From Aquila chrysaetos chrysaetos (taxonomy: Eukaryota > Chordata > Aves > Accipitriformes > Accipitridae), in contig NC_044022.1 of the NCBI RefSeq assembly GCF_900496995.4, positions 15,452,938-15,516,937 on the forward strand: a stretch of 64,000 bases of DNA. The letters run 5' to 3'. Numbering within the stretch: position 1 is the stretch's first letter; the number at the start of each line of letters is the position of its first letter. The notes under the pieces were generated by a model that worked only from the letters and a program-made list of their open reading frames with translations, did no database searches and was not told the DNA's origin. The position numbers and the translations under genes were made by a program. Below are positions 1-11,074 of this stretch, piece by piece.

Positions 1-399
1 ATTACCTAACAGTAAAAATTTGATCTGGGTCAGACAAGAGCACATGACTGTATTTCTGTCATGTTAGAAAAAAATGATATGGTACTTAAATCATCTCTTT
101 GTCACTTGGAAAAGATAGTCAATACCCAGTCCACTCTAAGAGGAGAATGCTCTGCAATAGAGTCCTCTGGCACAAAGTCATCCCTTCAAAAGGAAAAAGC
201 ATTACATTTGAATTGGCAGGATGAGGTGGCATCAGTTCTGTGTTTGCACCATGTGTCTGTGGTGTTTTTATCTGATTTAGTCTTTTTAAGTGAAGCTGTA
301 CACCACAGCTTCAGTGTAATGTGTGTTCAGCACTTTATGAGACTCCATATTCATCACTGGAAACTCTAGCTATGAGGCAGTGCCTTTAGGATGCATATA

Positions 400-612
400 G
401 GATTTATCTAATCTAACTTTAGATGTCAATAAAGTAGGCATCTACATCTAAGCTAGCCATTGGAGCCTCCCATGATAGCGAAGAGTAAAAAAAGGAACAT
501 GTGGAGCATGACTTGCCTGGTTTGTTTTAGAAGCCCTTTTCACAACACAATGACTCTAACTCTAGAAGCCACCATTTCTTTACATTGACCTGAAAGAGAA
601 CCTATGTGACCA
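400..612 (+). repeat. Old dispersed repeat of unknown family, copy 1
   Basis: This stretch aligns by eye with 2395-2595 in the same orientation. Shared blocks include CATCTACAT followed by a TAG-CA / AG-CTCCCA block, then GCATGA, CTGTTTTAGA-type and CATTGAC words in the same order and similar spacing. The copies are heavily diverged, so the element is old. The family is not identified from memory. Confidence 0.45.
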
Positions 613-2394
613 GCTGAAATGCTGTCATCTATGTGATACGTATAGTCAACTGAATCCCCCAAATGCAAATTAGAGTGAAACTACCAGTCCCTTTAGTGTA
701 GGTCGCTCTGTTGTATACTGTCAGGTGGCTGCTAGTTTTCTGCTTGTTGAATTTGGTCGTATTTTGTCCTTTAAATGAAAGTCAACCCTTCTTCCCAGAA
801 GCTTATAATTCACCTTAAAGGATTACCAGAAATATTTTATCACCTGCTCTGGTGTTAAAACATTTCTTAAAATAATCTGCTAGACAGGAAGAAATCTGAG
901 AGGGAGATCATTCAGGGAACTCTATCAGAAGACTAAGTGGACTGTGAAATACTCAAATACATGGTAATTATCAACTTAATAGAGTATGTATTCTGTTCTG
1001 ATCGGTGGTGGGGACTCATTTAAACAATTAGAAAGATTCCACTTTGTCAGTACAGCAATTCTAAAATTGCATTTAAAAAATATCATGCCAGGACACTGGG
1101 AATCATAATTACTAAAGAACATGCTGTGCACCTGATTTTTTTTAATGGTTCCTTAATTTTAGCTAATGAATAACTGGAAGTACAAATAATATTTGAGTTG
1201 AGATTTTTTTTAAGGGATTAGTGATCTGCGGTTCCTCAGTTACCCAATGCCTGACTGAAGCCACTTTCAAGGTGGCCAGTGCTCAGGACAATTGGATGTT
1301 CAGCTGTTTCCAAATATCTAGGCATTTAGAATTACTCAGATGGCTTTCCTAAACACCGAGCCATCGCTATAAGAAACACTTCAAGAATCTTTGTCTGCTT
1401 GCTTGCTTGCATTTTTACAAGAGACGGACAGACTGTGGACCTGCCTCTGTAGACGGATGGAGACAGATGGAAGCTCTCTCTGTCCGTGTGCTGAGTTGGA
1501 CATACGCAAGCTAAACGCTGCTCAGCAGTTGTATAGCTGTATTAGCACAGCTGTCAACATAGCTACGCAACTTCTGGAGCAGAACAGATGAGGCACAGCA
1601 CTGTGCAAACACAGCCAAACAGTTGCTGGATGGTGTTTGGTGTAGCCCAGTAAATATGATTTTTTTGCCATTGCTAGTAAAAGGCCACACGTTTTTTATT
1701 GACCTGACAGCAAAGGGTGTCAGGATTTGTTTGGGTTTGTCCTGGCCTAAACTGATAATTAGCTCATTTTATTTAACCGGGTTAGGAAATACCCAGCAGT
1801 CAGGTTTGCTTTGGGTTAGCTTTAGTTTATAGTGATAACAAGTAGATTTTCTATGTAGATTAAATTACCTGTGATCCTAGAATAAAATATGGTTTGCAAG
1901 AATGCAAACACAGGATGGTACCGGAGGTCCCAGACTGTAAACACAAATCCCAATGGTCAGTCAGTGGTCACTGCAGGCATGCAACTGTCTAAACCAGTTT
2001 AGATATAACAGAGAGAACACAAAACTGAGTAACTGAGAACTAAAGAAAAGAAAGCCCATGTAATGCAGGCTGTATTAAGGAAATAGACAAACCTAAACCC
2101 AAACTGACCCCAAAACTTAGGACGAAGGGACCTCCAGCCATCAAATTCATCCTGGGGAAGAACTGAGGACACTGGTGGCTGCTGACACCCCCCCAGCCCC
2201 TCTGCGGTCAGCCCCAGGACCCAGAGGGACACTGGAAGGATGGTGTAACACCAGAGAAAAAGGGCCAGTACTTTAATTTTGCAGTTAATAGGATTTGGGG
2301 CTTAACAATGGACTTCTTTGTAGCTGCCCTGTAACCTGGGAAGAAAGATGCTGGCTTTTTGCCCCAAAACACATTCACTGTACGATTCATTTGA

Positions 2395-2595
2395 CTTCAT
2401 TTTAGATATTTACGGTGCAGACATCTACATTTGATCTAGTCATCCTGGGCTCCCACTGTAGTCACTGGAGTGAAATAGGTACTTTTAGGGCATGAATTAT
2501 CCAATCTGTTTTAGATGTCTGCTTTAGGCTGACAGGAATTACACCTTAGAATAGTTCATTTCCCTCCATTGACTATAAGAGGGCTCAAGGCAACT
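2395..2595 (+). repeat. Old dispersed repeat of unknown family, copy 2
   Basis: This is the second copy of the repeat at 400-612. Colinear blocks are GACATCTACATTTGATCTAG, GGCTCCCACTGTAG, GGGCATGAATTATCC, TGTTTTAGATGTC and CCATTGACTAT. No coding capacity or terminal repeats are visible. Confidence 0.45.
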
Positions 2596-5577
2596 AATTC
2601 AGAGAGGGACGGTTACAAGGACTTTTACCCATGAGAATACAATCCCTACCTTCTTTGCTCATGCAGTATCCCTGTCTTCTTTATTTACAGATTATTTCAA
2701 TTAGTAATTACTCATTGGATTGAAACCCCTTAGAATGCATGGCCCCAGGATTTAATTATAAAACAACACTGTTAGAAGTACAGATCACTCATTTGGAAGG
2801 AATTTGTATTGTACCAATAATAGTAACAACAGAACTAATAAACACAGGCCGTAATTTCAAAGGTATTGCTGGTTTCAGAAGAAATAGATGGGCACTATAG
2901 AAAATCAACACTTTTCCAGGAGGTAGTTCAGCATCTTCCTGAATTAGGGTCTTATAAATTAGGAAGCTCAGCTACATGGATCATAACTTAAAAAGCAAAG
3001 GCACAGCTGCAAGAGCAGAGGGAGAGCTCTGGCAGCGAGTCCCATAGGAAGCAAGGAGGATTTGACACATTTCATCCCTATTTTACACTAAACGGCACGT
3101 TATTAGGGCATGATAGAGGACAGGACTTCCCAGAGCTTGGGGCTTCCCAGCAGAGAGCTCTTCCCTGATCCCCCGGCCGTGCAGCCGCTTCCCGCCTCAT
3201 CACAGGGCTCAGCCTGGGAAGGAACCAGCCATGTGAGGCACCGGTTACCGCGCCGGTCTCTGGGTGAGACAACTCGGCTCTGTGCACATTTATAGCTCCA
3301 CAGATGAGAACAATACTAACAATTTACTAACTTCTGATAAAGACCGGCTTCTTGGGAATTGCTGATACCTCTATTTCTATGGGAAATAAATCTCTCTGGA
3401 AGCTTTGCTCCGCTGCTTTCTGAGCACATGAAAGTGCTGCTGAAATTCCTAATTGCAAATTAGACTTTTGACAGGGGAAGGCAGAGCAGACGGATTGAAA
3501 TAGCCTTAAAGTGCTTTTCTCTTCCTGATGGCAGAAGAGTTCATAATCCAGACAAATTAACTGATTGTAACAAACAGCATTAAGGCAGCGCTGTGCAATG
3601 CTGTGTCTGGCAGCTGGTGGCCAGACACTAGAACATACTTAACCAATTAGCACAGTCCCCCGCGCCGGCCAAAATGCACATTAAGAACAACTGAGATGTG
3701 ATCTGGGACGTTCTGTGGTCCACATACAGCAGCTTTACCAGGTGGGCCAGAAAAGTGAGATTCTCAGTGGATGAGTTAGCTGGGGCTGTAATAAACCTGA
3801 ATCTGCTGGAAGTCAGTCTTTGCATATCTTATCGGCTGAACCACTCCAAGTTTAGCTGAGCTGTCTTTTTGTGGCTTTATAACACTTCAAGGAGATTTTA
3901 GAGGCATTTTGTGATTACCGATGTCTTTCTGTACTTCCAAAAAAATAATAAATAGGGTGCAGACCTTTCAGAATATTCTTTTTCTGACACCGTAGTAGTT
4001 ACACTTACGGAATAATTATTCTTGGTACTCATACAGTACCTCCTTTCAGCTTTCATAACAAGTTCCAAACATTAACAAGTTACAGGCTCAATTTTCAAAC
4101 TCAGCTTTAGTGACTCAGCAGTCCTAAAAAAATACAGCCATTTGTCTGTGTTCTCTGCCTACAGCTTTAGGTACTTAACTCTAGTCACTCATATCTGAAA
4201 ACCTAAGCTGCGGAGACTTGAGGGAGAGGTGGAAAGAGATCAGAGATCTCATGACACTTAGTCATGTATCTTCCCCAAAAGACCGTGTTTCATCTTCTGC
4301 CTCAGTGATGTGAGGGAAACATTTTTTTTTCTACTACAGCATGGGAATGCTGGTTTGCTAACACCCTGGCAGCACAGTGTGCACGATGGAGAATCCGGGG
4401 GTCAGAGAGCAGCATTTCCTCTCCCTGATTGCCCATGGCTTGGGAAGATAGGCTGCCTTGGATTTCTACCTGTCCTCAAGGGAAGAACACTGCGTGGCAA
4501 TGCAATTGTTAAAATCAAACTGCCTATTCACTGAGCACATTAATTTCAGTTCCAAGATTAACGAACCTTATTTTTGATGCACAGACTTATGATTCATTCT
4601 GAAGGTTTTTGCTGCCTAAATACCCCTGTACTTACCTACCCAGTGTGACCCCATTATCCAAACACCTCAGAGTTATTAATGAATTATGTTTTCACAACAG
4701 CTATAAGGAAGCAGTACTCAAATGCATGCCCTTTGCAGAAAGAAAGGAAACTAGAACACTGAAATCCTAATTTCCCTGATTCTCAATGCCTGCAACCTGG
4801 AACACTTTGCATTTCCTGTTAAATCAAAAGCATTCTACCTGACTTTAGTTGTGTACATTACAGCAAGGTGACTCATGCCCTAGAAATGCCTTTTTCTTGT
4901 TTCCATCGACTAGAAAGGGAGCCTGGACAGATCAGCTTAGAAAAAAAGGAGCTCTGCAGGGTACGTGCTTGGAGTTAGGTTAAAAAAATACCAGTCAGGG
5001 AGTGTGAGAGAGGCTGTAGCACTGTGCTCCACATGCAGTTGCAGACAGGAGGGAATCAAAAGTGTGAGACATCACAGGTTTTGGGAGAACTCCCAAAAGA
5101 AACTCTCCAGAGTATTCTCGCCAATTTACATATTGTACTCCCTGAAATTAAGAAAAAAAAGGCTCTGGTTACTTCACACATTACTGAAATGAACTCCTTT
5201 AGGAGTTTGGCTTGGCTTTTCAGCTGTGTGAAAGAGAAAATAATCTGATCACACTTTCTAAACAAAATATTAGGTCAAAAATAGAAGTAGAGGCAGAAGA
5301 AGGTGAGGTTTGTGAGTTCTGAGCTATCCATTTGAATCAGAAGACTGTACTCAATAACTTTGCTAAAAATATATTTATTAAAGCTATTTAGCATTTTTGT
5401 TGTTCAGAGTGTTTATCTACAAAGCAAAATATTTCAAGTCTGTTTCTAATTTACCTTATGAGCTAACTTTAACGCAGTAGAAAACAATATGCAATAAATT
5501 GCTTTCCAATAACAAAACAAGTTTACTGATGCTTATCAGATGCCTGCCTCTGACTAAATTCAAGAGCATCCAATATA

Positions 5578-6575
5578 ATCATAGAATCGTAGAATCATTT
5601 AGGTTGGAAAAAACCTTTAAGATCATCGAGTTCAACCATAAACATAACACTGCCAAGTCCACCACTAAACTGTGTCCCTAAGCACCACGTCTACACATCT
5701 TTTCAATACCTCTGGGGATGGTGACTCAACCACTTCTGTGGGCAGCCTGTTCCAATGCTTGACAAGGCTTTCGGTGAAGAAATTTTTCATAATATCCAAT
5801 CGAAACCTCCCCTGGAAACTTAAGGCCATTTCCTCCTGTCCTGTCACTTGTTATTTGGGAGAAGAGACCAACCCCCACCTCACTACAACCTCCTTTCAGG
5901 TAGTTGTAGAGAGCGATAAGGTCTCCCCTCAGCCTCCTTTTCTCCAGGCTGAGCAACCCCAGTTCCCTCAGCCGCTCCTCATAAGACTTGTTCACTAGAG
6001 CCTTCACCAGCTTCGCTGCCCTTCTCTGGACACGCTCCAGCACCTCAATGTCTTTCTCATAGTGAGGGGCCCAAAACTGAACACAGTATTCGAGGTGCGG
6101 CCTCACCAGTGCCGAGTACAGGGGGACGATCACTGCCCTAGTCCTGCTGGCCACACTATTTCTGATAGAGGCCAGGATGCCGTTGGCCACCTTGGCACAC
6201 TGCCGGCTCATATTCAGCCGCCTGTCAACCAGCACCCCCAGGTCCTTTTCCACTGGGCAGCTTTCCAGCCACTCTTCCCCAAGCCTGTAGCGCTGCATGG
6301 GGTTGTTGTGACCCAAGTGCAGGACCCGGCACTTGGCCTTGTTGAACCTCATACAGTTGGCCTCAGCCCATCGATCCAGCCTGTCCAGATCCCTCTGTGG
6401 AGCCTTCCTATCCTCAAGCAGATCAACACTCCCTCCCAACTTGGTGTTGTCTGCAAACTTAGTGAGGGTGCACTGGATCCCCTCATCCAGATCATTGATA
6501 AAGATATTAAACAGAACTGGCCTCAATACTGAGCCAAATAATGGGTTAACTCTATTTGATTTAGCCTCCATTTCA
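5578..6575 (-). mobile_element. CR1 LINE, 5'-truncated, C-terminal reverse transcriptase and 3' tail
   Basis: Read on the minus strand, this is the 3' portion of an avian chicken-repeat-1 retrotransposon. An open frame at 5726-6571 encodes the end of the ORF2 reverse transcriptase: an [10 protein letters not shown] block, the motif-C region, then the conserved [15 protein letters not shown] and [23 protein letters not shown]-type segments. The motif-C sequence is FADN instead of the usual FADD, so a catalytic acidic residue is altered. The element is also 5' truncated, so it cannot move on its own. The 3' end is the TAGAATC/TATGATT-like tail at about 5578-5600. It stayed open over 281 codons despite truncation, suggesting a fairly young insertion. 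Confidence 0.92.
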
Positions 6576-8100
6576 CAGACCAGCCATTCGACTGGATTGA
6601 GTTAGACTGAGATGGACATTATCTTACATACATAATGAAAATATTTTCTGTTATTACTGAAACTGCTAAGGTCCAAATAATGCCTTCAAGTGACTGAGGA
6701 GGGACTTTAGCCTACCGCGACTCACTGCTCCAACTACCTAGTTGAGGACCTTCATGTTCTGTCCACCTCTAAATCAGGGGGAAGCAGACTCTTCTTGCTC
6801 CTTCCCAGCCATCTGTCTCCACGATGTATTCATTACTATGCTGCTTAAAACCATATGTAAAACTTATGGTTATTCCCTGCATATTGTGTTGCCTTATCAA
6901 TACCTTAACTTCTTTGCTTTCCACCTTCCCCCACGTTTGGCTAATACTGACATCTCATCGAGATTTGAGCATATGGACACCATAATTCAGGCTACTGCTT
7001 TGCAGAACTGATGATACAACATTCATATAGGTGGTGGTCATTTATCCAAAGTGGGCTTAGTACACAGCAGGGTTTAGGTTTAGGCAATACAAAGCCTGTG
7101 AATGCCTCAGGAGCTGGTTTCACACAGTGAGTTACCTGCTGTTCTTTTTAGTTCTTTCATATGCAGAGGTCAATACTTTTGTAGAGATTATCCTTTTAAA
7201 TCAATGTCAGCTGACTTAGATCAGCTTACACAAAGTCTGATGGTATTTGAAGCTGTGGAAGGAATGTATGTAAGCAGGGAATCCCGTGCTGAAAGTTGGC
7301 CATTAGTGTACACCCAGGCTCTGTTAAAGCATTTTGCAGCTTCTTTCGTGTCTACATACAACATGACAGTGGATTTACAACATGCTGTGCCAGCCCCTTC
7401 AGCAGGACAGTGCCATTAATCTCCAGGTAGACTACTGAGATCAGCACTGATCTTGTGTTTGGATCCCCTAATCCAGGACCCTGCACCCAGCAGGACCCCT
7501 CATGGTGTTAGCTTGTCCCAGAGGCACAGGACTTGGTCTCAGCCTGGACTCTCCTACCTCATATTTAATCATAATACTTTTCACAGTTCTTTTGCAAGTG
7601 TTGTAATGTAGTGACTGAAGACATAGTCAAGCATTTAAGTACATGATTAGCCTAAAGGGTTTGAACGGAATTGTTGACTTCAGCAGGGCTGCTTGTATAC
7701 TTGGAGTTAAAAATGCATTCAAGTGCTTCAGAGATCAGTTAGTTATCATTAAATACAGGCAACAAACAGAAACATAGAGATGACACAACCACAGAAGTGT
7801 TGCAGAAAACATCTCCTGGAGCAGTAATAGCAAATTTTGGTTTTAGGTGCAACTTTAAAGTACATATTTCAACATTAAGCCAAGCAGATATTTGATTTTT
7901 ATAGAAGAACACGACAGACTCAACATGCAAAAGAGGAATACAGTTAACCTGCTTCCAAGGTGTGCCTGTCTCCTACAGAATAATTGACATTCTGTATTAA
8001 ACGCATGCCAATAGTAAATTACAGAATATTGAAAACCTGATAAGGAGACAGCCGTCGCTGCCCCCTTACACAATCCAGAAATCACATTTTGTTTAATAAA
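6576..8100. other. Intergenic, nothing recognised
   Basis: Ordinary AT-rich sequence. Open frames of up to about 105 codons, such as 7102-7419, show no recognisable similarity. The stretch ends with an AATAAAAAAAA-type A-rich tract just before the GC-rich island at 8.1 kb. Confidence 0.5.
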
Positions 8101-8121
8101 AAAAAGGAAGGAAAAAAGTCT

Positions 8122-8139
8122 GCTGGTTCACGAACCAGC
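8122..8139. repeat. Perfect 8-bp-arm palindrome
   Basis: GCTGGTTC, the 2-nt spacer AC, then GAACCAGC: an almost uninterrupted palindrome at the edge of the GC-rich island, overlapping the last codons of the doubtful minus-strand ORF. Its role is unknown. Confidence 0.6.
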
Positions 8140-8694
8140 CTGCTGGCTCGTTAGGGTGGTTTTTTTCCCCTGGAAGTATCGGCAGGGACCCTCGCCGGGG
8201 TCCTGTTCCAGGCCCTCAGGACCCTCTTTCTCAGGCGTGCCTTGCCCTGCGCGCTCAGCTGCGGCAGGGGGGCGACCCGGCCGCGGGACGCCGGGGGTCA
8301 GGCCGGCTGCCGGCCCGGGGCTGCGGGGCTGCGGGGCTGCGGGGCTGCGGGGCTGCGGGGCTGCGGGGCTGCGGGGCTGCGGGGCTGCGGGGCTGCGGGG
8401 CTGCGGGCGGGCGGTCCCCGCGGCGCCGCCCGAGTTCGGCGGGGCAGCAGCGCGGCCTGCAGGCCCAGCGCGGCCCTGCACCGGCAGCCCGACCCCCGGC
8501 TGGGGCTCGCCGACCTGCTGAAAGGAGGCGGCTGAAAGCCCGCCGGCCGGCCGCGGCCCTGCCGAAGCAGGGGCCCTGCTCTCGGCGGCCTTCCCGTTAA
8601 GGCCGCCGGCGGCGGCGGTTTTCGGTGCATCCGCGTCACTTGTGCTCCTCGAAAAGTAACGAGAAAGGGCGAGTTTGGCTTTTCGTTTCCTCAT
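8128..8694 (-). CDS. Doubtful GC-rich ORF (188 codons) in an isolated CpG island
   Basis: I do not recognise this protein. The minus-strand frame opens with ATG at 8694 in a CpG-rich block surrounded by AT-rich DNA. The first residues are basic (MRKRKAKLALSRYFSRSTSD), and KLALSRYF resembles a degenerate PCNA-interacting peptide (Q-x-x-L-x-x-F/Y-F with K in place of Q). The middle is proline/alanine/arginine rich because it translates an 8-bp tandem repeat into an 8-residue period (PQPRSPAA). The end is KKTTLTSQQAGS. I see no convincing GT splice donor and no partner exons. The repeat unit is not a multiple of three, so copy-number change would shift the frame. It could be a first exon, a promoter-associated non-coding island or a degenerate retrocopy. 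Confidence 0.2.
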   Translation of the reverse strand: MRKRKAKLALSRYFSRSTSDADAPKTAAAGGLNGKAAESRAPASAGPRPAGGLSAASFQQVGEPQPGVGLPVQGRAGPAGRAAAPPNSGGAAGTARPQPRSPAAPQPRSPAAPQPRSPAAPQPRSPGPAAGLTPGVPRPGRPPAAAERAGQGTPEKEGPEGLEQDPGEGPCRYFQGKKTTLTSQQAGS

Positions 8695-8770
8695 CCCTGT
8701 CCTGACAACGGCGAACCGTTTCCAGGATGGATTAAATTATGCGGGGGGAGGCAGGAAGGGAGGCTAAGAG
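8140..8770. promoter_or_regulatory. Isolated CpG island
   Basis: A sharply bounded GC- and CpG-rich block of about 600 bp within AT-rich DNA, about 12.5 kb upstream of the CCDC82 island. In birds such islands usually mark a promoter. No TATA box is obvious. The minus-strand ORF begins inside it, so a transcript on either strand is possible. Confidence 0.45.
8317..8407. repeat. 8-bp GC-rich tandem repeat (GGGGCTGC)n
   Basis: About eleven head-to-tail, near-perfect copies of GGGGCTGC. Each unit carries a four-G run on the + strand, so the array could form G-quadruplexes. The lack of divergence between units suggests recent expansion, so copy number is probably polymorphic. Confidence 0.95.
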
Positions 8771-10488
8771 GGAGATGTGCAATGCAATGCGCTCTGCGTG
8801 ATTTGCAATCTAGATTCTGTTGTATTGATTACTGCGCAATCCGGAGGAAAAAAGAAAAAAAAAAACAACCGGTTGGCAGGTCTCCAACGCCAAATATTTC
8901 CAAAGTGATTATACATTTTATTAATCAAGGTCAAAGTAACCCCATTTGGCCAGTATTAATGAAAACATAGGGTATGTGTTAACTAAAAATCGCTTCAGCA
9001 AGGAAAATTGAGATACATTAAAATTCGGTGGAGAGCACTTTGCAGTGTGTGGGTTCCAGATGCCATCTACTGGGCAAATCTCACGCTAGAAAATGACAAG
9101 TACCCCTTTACTCCTGGGCGTGCAGTTTCCCCACTCTTCCTCCCTCAGCAGTTTTTCCACAGTGGTTCAAGCTCAGGAAACCTTTTAAACACGTTTCCCT
9201 TTGGCTGGAGAAGTCAGCAGGATTTGTGCGGTACTCGAGTGCTTTGTTTTGCTGAACTGGAGGACGGAGTTGCCCATGACAGCACATTAAAGCTTTAATG
9301 TAAAAATACATGCACAAAGTTCTCTGTAAACGCTAAAGAGAGAAAAGCATTTTGCGATGTAAGTACAGCTCAGAGCGCAAACATGATTCATGTCAGGAAG
9401 AGCACTCCCGAGCACCTAAAAAAAAAAGGTCATCTTGAAATAGGATATATTGTGCAGTAAAGCCAAATAATTACTAGAAGTCACTGTACTTGGGAGTATC
9501 AAAAAAACCCAAAAGAAGCCTAAAGGAAACACTAATGTGTCACAATTTTGGCTCATAGCATGAGCTGTGCACTGCAGTCAGTAGGAGTCTTTCTATCCAC
9601 TTCAGGCTTTGGACTGGAGTCAGACTCACGGCCCTATCCAGCTTTTCTGAGTAAGTATCTTTCACATTTGATGACTCTGAGTCTGTTTTCCAATTACTTT
9701 GTTTCAGCACTGCACCAAAACCAGAAAGGATCAATCCATTAAATGAAGTGAGAGTCCCTAGCTGGGGAGCTTCCGGCACATAGCCCTAATTCGAGCAAGC
9801 AGATCCCTTCAGGACAAAGCGTAAGCAGAACTGGCTTTTTGGATCCTGGGCTAATGAAAACCCAGATTATTCTGCAAATTCATCAATCTTTTGTGAGCTA
9901 CAGTTCTGGTTTTCAGGCCCCTTCTCCGTTTCTTTGATCTGCTACAAAGCAAAGTTACCATGCAGTTTAAATTAATTTATCTTATATTGCATCAGATTAC
10001 GAGCACACATACGGTCATTTTCTGTGTCCTTCCCCTTCTCCCTCTCCCCCTCACTCTCTAACTCATCTCCCAAGGATGTAGATTTACAGACAATCAGACT
10101 TTTTTGTTCGTTTTTTGGTCAGTATTGTTTCATTTTAATAGGACCAGTGGGAATTGGCCTACTTAGTGAGAAAAGCTTTGAAACTTTTTGTAAATCAATC
10201 TTATTCCAAACTGTGAGGACTAGGCAAACTTAAAAAATATTACGATCCCCCTTAAATCTGAACAAAAAGTTTAACCAAAATGGCACTGCCTGATGCAAGG
10301 TACAAACCATTTTATTTGGGTAATTTTGAATGTGTGATTTCTAATAAATTTTGTAACGTTGTCAATAACCTACATTTTCAAAGAAAATTATTTTGAAACA
10401 TAAGACAGGGCTTTCTCAGTTTTGAAAATATTAAATTAATATCTTGGTAATTTTGAAAAATGCTCTGAGCAATTTTTAAGTTCAGGAG
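8771..10488. other. Intergenic, nothing recognised
   Basis: AT-rich sequence with no recognised exon, repeat or RNA. Short open frames at 9008-9298 and 9540-9779 look like chance. Confidence 0.5.
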
Positions 10489-11074
10489 TGTCCTGGTTTC
10501 AGCTGCGATAGAGTTAATTGTCTTCCTAGTAGCTGGGGTGCTATGTTTTGAGTTCAGTATGCGAAGAATGTTGATAACACGGATGTTTTCAGTTGTTGCT
10601 AAGTAGTGTTTAGTCTGAAGTCAAGGATTTTTCAGCTTCTCATGCCCAGCCAGCGAGAAAGCTGGAGGGGCACAAGAAGTTGGCACAGGACACAGCCAGG
10701 GCAGCTGACCCAAACTGGCCAACGGGGTATTCCATACCGTGTGGTGCCACATCTAGTGTATAAACTGGGCGGAGAGGGGGCGGGGGATCGACACTCGGGG
10801 ACCAGCTGGGTGTCGATCAGCAGGTGGTGAGCAATTGCACTGCGCATCATTTGTACATCCCAATCCTTTTATCATTACTGTTGTCATTTTATTAGTGTTA
10901 TCATTAGTAGTTTCTTCTTTTCTGTTCTATTAAACTGTTCTTATCTCAACCCATGAGTTTTACTTCTTTTCCCGATTTTCTCCCCCATCCCACGGAGGGG
11001 GGGGGGACGGGGGGATGGTGGGGAAGTGAGCAGCTGCATGGTGCTTAGTTGCTGGCTGGCGTTAAACCACGACA
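10489..11074 (+). mobile_element. Solo LTR of an avian endogenous retrovirus, 5-bp target duplication
   Basis: The element begins TGTCCTGGTTTCAGCTG and ends CCACGACA, the terminal TGT...ACA expected of an LTR. It is flanked by the identical 5-bp direct repeat AGGAG (10484-10488 and 11075-11079), the target-site duplication. Inside, in + orientation, are a TATAAA box at 10759-10764 and an ATTAAA polyadenylation signal at 10929-10934, followed by a C-rich segment and a G run near 11000. No internal viral genes are present, so this is a solo LTR left by recombination between two LTRs. A 5-bp duplication fits an ERVL-like (class III) or some class I elements. This LTR type is abundant in many neoavian genomes. 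Confidence 0.92.
10759..10764 (+). promoter_or_regulatory. TATA box of the solo LTR
   Basis: TATAAA inside the LTR, about 270 bp from its left end and 170 bp before the ATTAAA signal, which is normal U3-R spacing. It could act as a cryptic promoter toward CCDC82. Confidence 0.6.

Larger units (their letters stand above)
1..5577. other. Intergenic AT-rich DNA, no gene recognised
   Basis: No open frame here has recognisable protein similarity, splice structure or codon bias. The longest, at 61-369 (+), looks like chance. The stretch contains two diverged copies of one old dispersed repeat (listed separately) and a moderately GC-rich patch at 3.0-3.3 kb. I see no exons of a neighbouring gene. 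Confidence 0.6.

Noticed and set aside
5672-6605. Plus-strand open frames over the CR1 at 5.6-6.6 kb
   Set aside because: Antisense shadows of the CR1 reverse transcriptase frame.
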